Shown here in pieces: positions 26,516 through 36,965 of a stretch of 64,000 bases of DNA; the stretch's first letter is position 1, and every line of letters starts with the position of its first letter. The position numbers and the translations under genes were made by a program. The notes beneath the pieces were generated by a model. The model made no database searches. It was not told where the DNA came from and saw only the letters and a program-made list of their open reading frames with translations. The DNA comes from Amblyornis subalaris. Taxonomy: Eukaryota > Chordata > Aves > Passeriformes > Ptilonorhynchidae. The DNA lies in the NCBI GenBank assembly GCA_018881555.1, contig JACAXG010000007.1:10929435-10993434 (forward strand), written 5' to 3'.

Positions 26516-27625
26516 ATCTGTCACAACAATGTTATCGGAGTCAAATGCAGAGTGTAGGGAAACATCAAGAAAAGAAGATTGGAGTTGTGAAAATCAGTTT
26601 GTTTCAGCAGCATCTGTAGTAGTTAAGGCATGAGTGTTGTACTATCTATAAGAATTTAACAATGGCTCAGAGGAGGAAAGGAAAGGCTTTTTGGTCTGAG
26701 AAATAAAATTTAAAGCAAGTATCTGAAGTATGAATCCCTCAAATTCGCAAGGCAGTGTCAGGAAGGGAGTTTTGACTCAAACCATAGCTGAACAGTTGGA
26801 CTACTATTAAGAGAAGTCCTTAAGCAGTTACATCTATGATGGGTGAGTTATTGTACAATTCTTANACAGCTGACCTTGACAGCTACGATATGCAGTATCT
26901 AGAGTACAAGTCTCTACATAAATGGCTTCTTTTTGTGTATATCAGCAAAATTCTTCTGCGATGGCTGTAGGTTTGTGGGTTACAGCTTGAACTACTGTAA
27001 CTCCCGAGGCTAGCTTGTATGTTTTTTTTTTTGTTTTGTTTTTTGATTTGGTTTGTTTTTTCTTTTCCTTGCAATAGTTTGTACTATTCACCAGGAAAGT
27101 GCACTGTCATATACCTATGCGCAACAGCTGGCACAATGTAGGTAATTCTAAAATCTCTGTCATTTTCATAAACTAGATTAAAATAATTCCATCTTTATTG
27201 GAACTTCCTATTGTTTCCTTAAACCTAGAGATAAAAAAGCATTTTAAACAATGACAGTTTCAGTTTATTTTCCATTTAACCTGTCAGATTCTTTATCTGT
27301 CAATTAGGTCAACACTTCCCGCTTAGAGTTCGGGGAGGGAGTCTCTTTATCTGATCCATTGCCATTTGGGAGGTAGATTGTCCATATGGCTCCACTTGAG
27401 CCAAATAACCAGAAGGCTTCTTGTCTGAGTCATAAAGAGCTTGTTGGCTGACTTTAGCAAGGACATAGTTTTGATAATTTTTGCTGTTAACCACAGGTAA
27501 CTCCCCAGCCAGACACAAAGAAAGAAAAAAGGAGATAGGAGGCAATGAAAGTTAGAGAATAGTTTGCTCTGTCAGGGGATGGATGATTGGATTCTACCTT
27601 CTGTGACAATAAAATCTGTGAATAT
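26516..27625. other. Gene-free stretch between CR1 copies
   Basis: No gene recognised. A T-rich GTTT/TTTTTG tract lies at 27019-27064. Confidence 0.6.
27019..27064. repeat. T-rich low-complexity tract
   Basis: T-runs separated by single G residues, likely a decayed poly-A or microsatellite. Confidence 0.75.
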
Positions 27626-27960
27626 CATAGAATCAAAGAACGGTTTGTGCTGGAGGGGACCTTAAATACTATATAGTTTCAACCCCCCCAGCCAAGGATT
27701 TTCCATTAGATCAGATTGCTCAAAGCCCCGTCAAACCTGGCCTTGAATATTACCATGGATTGGGCATCCATAAGTTCTCTAGGCAACCTGTTCCAGTGCC
27801 TCACCACCATCACAATAAAGAATTTCTTCCTAATATCTAATCTAAACTACTCTCTTTCAGTTTGAAGCCATTCCCCCTTGTCCTGTTCACTACATGCTCT
27901 TGTAAAAGTGTCTCTCCATCTTTCTCGTCAGCTCCCTTCAGGTTTTGAACCTCGGGCACT
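27626..27960 (-). mobile_element. CR1: CR1 LINE 3' fragment
   Basis: It starts ATCATAGAATCAAAGAACGG (reverse-complemented tail). It continues through GAGGGGACCTTAAATACTAT, CAAAGCCCCGTCAAACCTGG, GGCAACCTGTTCCAGTGCCT and TTTCTTCCTAATATCTAATC to a region matching the end of ORF2. About 335 bp remain, 5'-truncated. It faces the plus-strand copy that starts near 28205. Confidence 0.96.
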
Positions 27961-28204
27961 TGAGCTGTGACATATTTCTGTCATCAGTGCCAAGGATTCA
28001 CTGCAAATAAAGGAAGCCACTTCTGACAGATAAAGCACTGCCACACTGAGTCTTGTTCCACTATGATAAGCCAAAGCAAGCTGGTCAGCGCAGGAGATTC
28101 AGGGTTTAGTCCTGATTCACGCGTGCGTTGCAGGCATGCTTACAGTTCCCAGGCCAAGCTGGTTTCTGGAGTTCTAGGTTGGCTTTGTGAGGTAAGCGAG
28201 CATA

Positions 28205-28435
28205 TTTGGAAAAGGAGGCTGAGGGAAGCCCCTATTGCCCTCTACAACTGCCTGAAAGGAGGTTGTGGTGAGGTGGTGGGAGTTGGCTTCTTCTCACAGG
28301 CAAACAGCAACAGGACAAGGGGAAATGGCCTCAAATTGTACCAGAGGAGGTTCAGGTTGGATATTAGAAACATTTTTTTCACTGGATGAGTCCTTAAGCA
28401 CTTGAACACTCAAACCATACAGGGAAGTAGGAAAA
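28205..28435 (+). mobile_element. CR1: CR1 LINE internal fragment (distal ORF2)
   Basis: The segment contains CCTCTACAACTGCCTGAAAG, GGAGGTTGTGGTGAGGTGG, AGGACAAGGGGAAATGGCCT and GAGGTTCAGGTTGGATATTA, which encode the distal ORF2 of avian CR1 (a run like [16 protein letters not shown] in a diverged frame). The 3' UTR and tail are missing: CR1 similarity fades after about 28435. With the minus-strand copy at 27626 it forms an inverted pair separated by about 245 bp. Confidence 0.92.
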
Positions 28436-30487
28436 TATAGTGAAGCTCTCCAAGGACGCTCTATTCTTTGACTAGAAGGTGAGGCAATTAAACACTTTTC
28501 CCACTCCCAGATTAAGGGATCCCTTACAGCAGTGATCCTTGGTGCAGTGCTCTGATACTTGCAAGTAAGTATCTTACAGTTTTTTAGCTGCAAGAACATA
28601 CTGAAATTTAAGATGATACTCCTACACACACAAAACCTAACACCATCNCCCAAATTCAGCCTTATATTTTTTTAATTAATGTTTTAAATTAAGCAGTAAT
28701 CTGCCTCAGTCTGTAGCCAGTAAGAAGAATCCTTCCCCCTGTCATTTTCAAGGAATTGTTCCACCTATTTTTTCCTAGAAATTCAGGTGTTGGAGGATGG
28801 GTTAATTCCAGCTGTTAAGTTGCATAACTTGGATTCTAAAGTAGTCTGAAAAAAACCCCAGTGAAATGAAAAGCTGAGTGCTATTTTTTTTTTGTATTTC
28901 TAAACCTCAATAACAATTTTTCAAGCACATAAAAAGAACTTCACTCACAGAAGAAATATTTACCCCATTTTCTGATTCTGGATATTGATTGTTGTTCTGA
29001 AAGAAACTGAAATAATGACAAATTCAACAGCTCTAGAAACTCGTCCATCACAAACACAATAAACCATTCCAATTTCTAAGTAATCTTTTGCCTAGCATAT
29101 GAATGTGAATTGTGTTGTTTCACTGACATGAAATAACAATTCTCTGGGCTAAAAATCAGTAGCATTTTTTCTTGAGGAATGTAGACAGATTATTATTTTA
29201 CTTATTTCGATGATATTTTTACAGNGCACAATTTATTCATACTATGTTCCTCACCTCCCAGTTTCCTAATGGTAAAAAGCTCTGATAGAAGAGAATATTT
29301 GTTTCTTTTTTTTTTTACTCCCTTTTTTTAAATTTTGCATGTGGAGAGGATGTTTTGCCTTGTCCCTGACAAATACTGAGAAAAACTGCCAAAGATATGC
29401 ATCTATTATAGCAGTAAATGTTTCACCTCATGACTGACAATTTAAGGCTGAAGTAAATGTTACAGATTAGCTTACAAATCTGAAACCTATATCTGTAACT
29501 AACCTGAAAAGCAGGTTGTACTTTTTTATCATGTAGAAAAGGTTTTCACTGTGCAGTTTCCACAGCACAGGCACCAGCACAGTTTTGCATTCTTATAGGA
29601 GTGGGGAAATGGGCTGTAGGGTGCCCATTAGGCCAATTTAAGTGTGAGATGTGGTTTAGCTCACTGTAAATGGGTAAACAAGCCCAGCTGGTCACTGCTG
29701 AGGGCAATATTGCTTTGTAGCACCATGTTTAGGTGGCTTCTTATTCTGGTCTACCTGTGGAGGCATTTCCAAAAGAGTTTCTGTGTGGGTCAGGATGAGA
29801 TATGTCTTTATGTGAAGGGGGATGGCCCAAACGTTTATCCNTGCAACTGGGAACTTCACCATGATTATTGTCATACCGAGCTGCAGTCCTCAAAATCTCC
29901 TCTTCTCTGCAGATGTGGAAGGGAACAAGTTGCATGTGCAGGTGCTTGCCTGTGTCTGGATACANGAAACTTGGCTGTAGTGCCACCTACTTGCTAGATG
30001 TTAGGAGAAATGGGTGAGGGATAGCTGCCTCACCAGTTCCTTAAAAAGGAACTAGCTGGAAGAGTGAAAGTGTGTCAGGAGACCAAGGAAATAAAGTGCG
30101 AAGATGTCCTGCTGACCTGGTGTGGGGTCTACAGAAAGCAAAAATGGGAAGGCTCAGTGAAGAACCTTGTCCATAAGCCTGCACAAGTCCCCGCAAATTT
30201 TGCTGGAGGGAACAAAAATCTGCTACCAAGTGTGAGTTAAACATGACCTATTTGGAGTGGCAGCCAGTGTTAAAAATCTCCCAGGGGGCTATGAGCTCAA
30301 GTGGGTTTGCTGAACGAGCTGCGGCAGGAGCAGTCTGGGAGATGGTGAAGCTGTTTGGGGAAATAGAGCTCAAGGGATTCAGGGTTGTATGTTTGTGGAT
30401 TTTTTCTTGCTCTGAGTTGAAGACAAACCAAAAGGACTGGATAGATCCGATTACAAATAAAATTTCGAAGAATAGAATTAAATTAAA
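28436..30487. other. Gene-free stretch left of the satellite array
   Basis: No gene or repeat recognised apart from T-runs near 29308. The frame at 29644-29997 is open but interrupted by N positions and has no family resemblance. Confidence 0.6.
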
Positions 30488-30600
30488 TGGAACGGAGAAG
30501 AATGGAATGGAATGGAATGGAATGGAATGGAATGGAATGGAATGGAATGGAATGGAATGGAATGAAGTGGAATGAAATTTCCTAGAATTTAATGGAAGGG

Positions 30601-30630
30601 CATGGCATGGCATGGCATGGCATGGCATGG
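30601..30630 (+). repeat. Homogenised (CATGG)6 block
   Basis: Six perfect CATGG units within the GGAAT array. A one-base variant of the main unit was amplified locally. Confidence 0.97.
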
Positions 30631-30913
30631 CAGGAAATGAAACCTCATAGAATGACGTGGAATGGAATGGCACCTCATAGAGAAGCATGGAATGAAGGAA
30701 CCTTATAGAGTGGCATGGAATGGAATGGAATGGATTAGAGTTAAATGAAAATAAATGGAAAGGAGTGGAATGGAATGGAATTTCATAGAATGGAATGGTA
30801 TGAAATGGAATGGAAATTCATAGAATGGTATGGCATGGGATGGAATGGAACATTTTAGAATGGAATGACATGGAATGGCATGGAATTTCGTATAATGGAA
30901 TGGAATGAAATGG

Positions 30914-31005
30914 AGAGGAAAGGAAAGGAAAAGAAAGGAAAGGAAAGGAAAGGAAAGGAAAGGCAAGGCAAGGCAAGGCAAGGAAAGGAAAGGAAAGGAA
31001 AGGAA
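30914..31005 (+). repeat. AGGAA and AGGCA variant blocks
   Basis: A purine tract of AGGAA units (one AAAGA irregularity) encloses four perfect AGGCA units at 30961-30980, then returns to AGGAA. A nested pattern of local unit amplification. Confidence 0.95.
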
Positions 31006-31105
31006 TAGAATTTAATAAGATGAAACCTAATAGAATGGAATGGAATGGAATGGAATGGAATGGAATGGAATGGAATGGAATGGAATGGAATGGAATGGAA
31101 TGGAA

Positions 31106-31448
31106 TTTCATAAAATGAAATCTCTTGGAATGGTGTGGAATGCAATGGAATTAAATGAAATTAAAACAAATGGAGTGGAATGGAATGAAAGGAAATGGAA
31201 TAAAATGGAACGGAATGGAGTATCATGGAATGGAATGGAATGGAATGGAATGGAATGGAATGGAATGGAATGGAATGGAATTTCATAAAATGAAATCTCT
31301 TGGAATGGTGTGGAATGCAATGGAATTAAATGAAATTAAAACAAATGGAGTGGAATGGAATGAAAGGAAATGGAATAAAATGGAACGGAATGGAGTATCA
31401 TGGAATGGAATGGAATGGAATGGAATGGAATGGAATGGAATGGAATGG
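31106..31448 (+). repeat. 175-bp higher-order repeat, two copies
   Basis: The 120-bp spacer starting TTTCATAAAATGAAATCTC occurs at 31106-31225 and again at 31281-31400. By eye the two copies are identical at every base. Each is followed by a TGGAA run (11 units, then about 9.6 units cut off by the array end), giving a period of exactly 175 bp (35 pentamers). Confidence 0.97.
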
Positions 31449-31707
31449 GCTTCTTGCTCATGATCTGTGCTCTTTGCACTAATGCCTCTCAGAGGTCAGC
31501 AGCACAAAACCCAAATACTTTGTCTTCTCTGTTAATCCTGTCAGATACCCATTTATTGTAGAGGATACTGGGCAGTATTAGCATAGTCTTTGTTCCATAT
31601 AGATATGTGCCACAACAAGATTTTTGAGAAGAAGCACTACAGTCATGCTCCCAAGGATAAAATGGAAGGGCTTCTACTGACTGTTCCTAAATAGCTCCCA
31701 CATGATT

Positions 31708-31745
31708 TCGTAAAAAAAATAAATAAATATATGTAATAAATAAAT
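31708..31745. repeat. (AAAT)n-like low-complexity tract
   Basis: A-run followed by AAATAAATAAATATATG and TAATAAATAAATG. Low-complexity, probably variable. Confidence 0.75.
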
Positions 31746-33670
31746 GTCCTGATTGTGAAGACTTGACTCTCATTCTGGCATTAAGAGCTGCAGGAAAGGG
31801 CGGCAGAGTAGTGGCTCTCAGTGGGCAAAGAGATTTGTGAGTTTGGAAGAAATTATGGCACTTAACAGAGTTTGTGTGTCCTTTATGTTTCTATTGTCAT
31901 TTATTTNTACAAAGCCTCAGGATTAATCTTCNGGTTGACAAATACTTTTGCCTTGAAACCTTTCCATTTAATCATTGACATGACTCTTCTGCCTTTATAT
32001 CTTATTGACACTGTACAAATATTCATGGGTAGCAAGAGTTTACTTTCATTCAGAAAATGTAGTATTTGAGGAGGCCTAGTGAAAAATCTTTTGAATAAAT
32101 TACTTCTGATTTTTTAAAGGCCTTCACATTATGTCCCTGTTACATACTAAAGTGGTGCAACTCTCTGGTAGGCAAAAGATTTTAGATTAAAAAACAACCT
32201 TGAGAGTTTGAAGCCTGGAGGATNTTTGTATTTCCATAAGAGAAAAACATCTCAGGCTTTTAACAATAAATTAACAGTGCCTCACAGTCACTGGGCTGAA
32301 GCTGCTCACCACAGAAACAACAGCCTGTTTGGGTTAGTTGATGAGGGTTTCAAGACAAGGAGGACAGCAATAAAACCTATTTGAAACATACACATCCATT
32401 TTGCAGAAAAGTCAAAGAGTTCAGGAAGTGAACACTTTCATAAATAAATCTGCAAAGAGNGAAGGAAGGACTCATATTCTCAAGGATAACTTTCTAGACG
32501 ATTGTGGGCAAAATGTNTTAGAAGATAAGAATATTTCTAATTTTGTGTGAGGGGGTGAAGCAGGGATAGTAATTCATTTTGTTTTGCTTAGAGAGCCTGC
32601 TATGCAGATAAATTGGGGGTTGTATCCACTGAAACACATTTATAGGGGCAACAGCTGAAACAGCATATTTGAGTTGTCTGTAAGCAAAATCAGGAAAAGA
32701 CCTTGAGAAAGATGGGTTTTACTCAGCTCCAGCTGCTTGGTAGTTAGTGTCTTGTATAAATCTCACTTTTTTACAGAAAAAAAAAGGTCATTACTTCGCA
32801 GGCATAACTTCATCCTACATTTTTGATAGAAATTTGAAGATCAGATAACACTGTGTGAAGTATCTGTCCACTCTCCAGTGACTAGTGGGATACTATATCA
32901 CATGGTAAATTCACTTGGGTTAGCTGAACCCATCTGCAGATANATAGATTTCAAAGACAGCAAATTTCCCTGTTGCCTAGTACAACTTGATAAAACAATT
33001 TTTTGTTTTTTTTGGAGTTAGATTAACGTGAGACTGGAGAAGCAGGTAAGAGAGCAAAACTATATCAAGGAATTGTCTTCATGAAACCTGGGGTGCTTTG
33101 CAGCAAACTCAACAGATGGCAAACAGTCCCTTGCAACTGACAACATTTTCCAGTGTCCTTTATGTAGACCTGCAAATCAACACCTGAACCCATGAATATA
33201 TAAATAATAGAAATGCTTCAGTCCTCCTATACTGGCTCACTCACTGAGGTAGTAACTTGTGCAAGCTGCCACCTTTGGCTGTCCTCCTGAGACGATACAC
33301 AAGACTTCAGGAAGGAAGGCAGCAGATCCTCCAGCTAAGTTGTCTTTGCCATTTGGAAAACGTTTGCCCTAAAAAATTTAGCAAATTCCTCTTCTAGTTT
33401 ATTTCCAAAGTGTCAGAGGACATGTCTCCCTGTAAACACTTCTGCTGGCAATCTGTTTGCTCTCTTGTGGGCATTATCAGTGATGAAAGAATTTCATGTC
33501 TTGAAATGTTTAAGTGAAAAGTTAGGACGAATTTACTCTGGCCTTGTTTGTGAGAATTTTTTTGACCAGCTGTAGTTCTTACCATTCAGATGATAGCAAG
33601 TAGTGTTTAAATATTACAAAATTGTCAGACAAAATTCATAGGCAGTATTTTTTTTTTTGCTCTGTTGGAG

Positions 33671-33907
33671 AAGCTTCAGACAAGATGCATGACAAACTCA
33701 ATATTTTGCTGTGGGGATACCCTCCAGACAGCCTGCAGATCACCAAGCAGCATTTACAAGAAAATGACACTGACTCCAATTTCTCTAGTAAAGAGAAGGG
33801 CAGATTTCCACTGACAAACGTGATGGACCATTTGGAAGGGCAGTCTCTAACTCGGGTCAGAACTCAGCTTGATCCAAATGGTGACCTAAATTTTGGGCAG
33901 CTCTGTG
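33671..33907 (+). other. Exon-like open segment, unknown
   Basis: A 237-bp segment lies between an AG after a long T-run and a GTAAAT donor. It is open in the frame of 33673 and encodes a mixed, hydrophilic peptide that includes ASDKMHDKLNILLWGYPPDS. Residue usage looks more protein-like than most open frames here, but there is no recognisable domain and no supporting neighbour exon. It may be chance or a non-coding exon. Confidence 0.13.
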
Positions 33908-34854
33908 GTAAATGTTTCTCACAACAGGGAAGCATAAAGCAAGGGCCTTTATCTGAACCTGTTTGCTGAATGTTTGGTAAGGACGACAATGATCTCCCCT
34001 TCGGTGGCAATGAGCCTGTGTCAGTCTCCATGTCTCATGCCACGATCCTATGATACAGTTTTTACATGGTGGTAAACTTCCAGACCAGTGTGACTGATGC
34101 CAAATGCTGCTCCGACAATGTTGCCTCTTGATATATTAAATTAGTTCCAACGCTGTGGTGGCTTTGAAAGCAATTTATTCAAAATCTGGCAGAAGCCAAG
34201 TAGAATCATGGGATTTTCATAATGTATTTTAAATGAAAGTCATAAAGAAAAAGCATCTTTATTAAGTGCTTGAAGAGTGCTCTTTTCCAATGCCAGTTCC
34301 TTTGAAAATGTATATGCTGACTGTATAGCAATAGTTTTTCCTGAAAGTGCTGTCATCTGCTATGAGATAAATTTGTTTTTTGTGGCTGTGGAGTAGCGTT
34401 GGTCACATTATTTGTTTCAAGTAAATTATCCAATTCGTCTTTTTTTATGACTACATTATTTCTGAGTGGGATCTATCACTATTTGACTGCTTCTACAGAA
34501 GTCAAATATTTTTTGTTGAATAATTTTTTCCCCACATTCTCCCTGCCCATTATCTTTCATCAGTTGTCAAAAAAATTAGCTGGCATATTGTGNGAGGCTA
34601 TTTACTTCTGTTGTTCAGGTAACTTTCAGAAAATCATCAGTTCAAAGCAAAGCTTCTCAGAAATTCCTAAAATACTTTTGCTTTCTAAATCAATTATATT
34701 CCCTCAGGAATTCAGTTGTGTTGATGAAACTTTCATCTGATACCTGTCACAGGCAGAAATTGAAAAAAATAGCCTGGTGCATGGGTATCCACCATCCCAG
34801 GTTGAGTCCCTGGGCTATAAATTCACAGATTTTACTTGAGAGGATTTTTTTTAG

Positions 34855-34906
34855 TTTTGTTTGTTTGTTTGTTTGCTTTGCTTTTTTTGGTTGGTTGGTT
34901 TTATTG
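34855..34906. repeat. (TTTG)n / (TTGG)n microsatellite
   Basis: Four to five TTTG units, a T-rich interruption, then three TTGG units. Confidence 0.9.
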
Positions 34907-35246
34907 TTAGGAGAGAAAGATTATATCATTACAGGCTGCATTTGCCCTCCAACCTATGTTTCCCGAGTCAGAAATAGCAAAAGCTGCACAGATGCAGACA
35001 GGTCTGACACATTGCAGGCATGTCAACCCAATGGCCTAGAGCAAACCTGGAAGCCAAGAACAAACAGCTACCAGAGGGTCTTCCCGGATGGTTGCAGTTA
35101 GCGCATGGATTCATCTGCTGAGACAGTTCCGCATCCCGAGCTATATATTACCCAACCGAAAAAACAAATGGGTGTTAAATACCCAGCCTGTCTGCACAGC
35201 GGTGTGTTAAAGACGCCTGAGCCAGCTCTGAGCTCAACAATGCTCA

Positions 35247-35264
35247 ACTGCACTGCAGTGCAGT
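35247..35264. repeat. 18-bp perfect palindrome
   Basis: ACTGCACTGCAGTGCAGT is its own reverse complement. It could form a small cruciform or a dimeric protein site; no known site was recognised. Confidence 0.9.
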
Positions 35265-36756
35265 GACAAGCAGAAATGCCAGCTCCAGTTCCAGGAGGTA
35301 GCATAACAGGCATTTGTCACCAGCCAGCCAGATCTCAGCAAGGTCTGTCACCACTGGGACTGCTTCTACTTGCAGAGCTGGTGGTTTCAGCATTTGGCCC
35401 ACAATTGCATCACTTTGCATGACACCATTGCTTACCCACCATTCCTCTTTGGAGTGCCTGAGGGACTAAGGGCCACAGGTGCTCCTTCTCACATTTCTTG
35501 ATCGGTGTTCCATCTTTCAGCAGGTCAATGTTCACTGCTCCCTCATCTCTCCCTGAATTATTCTTGTTACATGGGCGACAAACCACCCTGTCTTTGCTCC
35601 TGCAGGCAGCTGTACTCTTCTGTTCACCAAGGGAACCGTTCTCTGGCTGGAAACATCTCTGTCTCCCATCTCACTTAGAGAAGTGTTCAACTGAATAGCT
35701 GGATGCAAGTCAGTTGGACACTGAAAAAAACTCAGAAACCACATGAAATTTGCTTATACTGAATGATATTTTAAGCTGATATATGCATTCTAATGAGAAT
35801 AGATATCCCTTGAACAGTGCAGTTCTATATTTGCCCAACAACATTAACCCTTCCAGAATGGTACGTCTGGAAATTGGACTAGATCTATGGGCTCAAACAT
35901 ATCCCAATATTTCTGCTTTTTTATTCAGTTTTTTCATCCATACAGTGAGTTAATCCTATGTCTGTGCTTCTCTAGTCACTGTTTACATTTAGCAACCCTT
36001 TTGTATGAAATAATTTCATTAACTACTCTGTTGTAAGCACTACTTCTTGCCTGAGATAAACTATTGAACAAGTATTGTCTGAAAGTGAATGGGGCATGAA
36101 AGGGCAGGGAAATAGTCCTTTCAAAAATGCCAAGAAATTGCTATTTCCCAGGAACTGCTGCTGCTGTTTCTCTCAAGAGAGAGGACGTCACTCTTATTTA
36201 CTCTTTCTTTGTGAAAAGTGGTCACATCAGCCTGGATATTTTATAAGTCCACCCTCTCCTAAGCAAAGTACAACAAATTTCGGTGCTCCTTATGTTCTGA
36301 TTTTAATCTCTGATGTTCCCAAGTGCAGGGACATAAATTCCTATCCAAAAGGATAGCTGTCAGGAGAAAGTCCTTTAATCTAGTAGATAAAAGTCTAACA
36401 AGATCCACTGGCTGGAGGTTGAAGCTAAATAGCAGCTAATCTGAAATTAAAGGCACAGGTTGTTGCCTTTTTCTTTATTTTATCGGAACAGTTAATCATT
36501 TGAACATCTCCTGGTGGTTGTGGATGGTGAATTTGTCATGACTTCAAACCTTTAGCAAGGCAAAGCAAGGGGGACTGTATGGGGGGAGTGATTAAGCCAG
36601 CTTTTTTCAGCCATGTAATTCAATGCCTAAATTAAGAGATCACTCTCTCTAGTCCCTCTGAAGTCCAGAGAGAAAGGGAAATTCAAGATAAAGGGCATGC
36701 AGAGCAGAAGCCTAACACATGATCTAAACATCTCTGCTCATTGAATGCAGATTATG

Positions 36757-36965
36757 AAGAATAGAATAGAATAGAACAGAACAGAACAGAACAGAACAGA
36801 ACAGAACAGTTGAAAGGGACCTAAAATGACCATCTAGTTCAACTGCTTGACCACTGCAGGGCTGACCAAAAGCTAAATCATACTGTTAAGGGCATTGTCC
36901 AAAAGCCTCTTAAACACTAATAGGCTTTAGGCATCGACCACGTCTCAAGGCAGCCTTGCTGTGTT
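36757..36965 (-). mobile_element. CR1: CR1 LINE 3' fragment with pentamer tail
   Basis: An (AGAAT)n/(AGAAC)n run at 36757-36808 leads directly into GTTGAAAGGGACCTAAAATG and on through CATCTAGTTCAACTGCTTGA, GGGCATTGTCCAAAAGCCTC and GGCTTTAGGCATCGACCACG, all CR1 3' UTR phrases read in reverse. The element is on the minus strand, so its tail reads as TTCTG then TTCTA pentamers rather than the usual 8-bp ATTCTATG units. Similarity fades after about 36965. Confidence 0.9.

Larger units (their letters stand above)
30488..31448 (+). repeat. GGAAT-family pentanucleotide satellite-like array
   Basis: About 960 bp built on the pentamer AATGG/GGAAT, the motif best known from human satellites II and III. 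Pure runs lie at 30501-30560 (12 units), 31036-31105 (14 units), 31226-31280 (11 units) and 31401-31448. Between them are blocks of variant pentamers and imperfect units carrying a CATAGAATGG-like motif. Both strands are free of stop codons in the pure runs, so long frames reading MEWNG or HSIPF appear in every frame; these are artefacts, not genes. Ends are abrupt: the array stops at GGGCTTCTTGCTC on the right. Confidence 0.97.
31449..36756. other. Gene-free stretch right of the satellite array
   Basis: No gene recognised. It contains A/T-rich AAAT repeats near 31708-31745, an exon-like open segment at 33671-33907, a TTTG/TTGG repeat at 34855, and an 18-bp palindrome at 35247. Confidence 0.6.

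Noticed and set aside
30488..31448. Human satellite II/III contamination or chimera
   Set aside because: The array is flanked by sequence like the rest of the window, contains CR1-tail-like motifs, and a second ATTCC array grows from a bird CR1 at 59.8 kb. A misjoin cannot be fully excluded without reads.
30243..31463. Long overlapping frames on both strands with MEWNG or HSIPF repeats as possible repeat proteins
   Set aside because: A GGAAT/ATTCC pentamer array has no stop codon in any of six frames, so long frames are automatic. There is no non-repeat domain, and frames on both strands overlap fully.
36757..36808. CRISPR-like or independent minisatellite array
   Set aside because: The run is a 5-bp unit directly attached to a CR1 3' UTR, so it is the element's tail. 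No spacer structure exists anywhere in the window.
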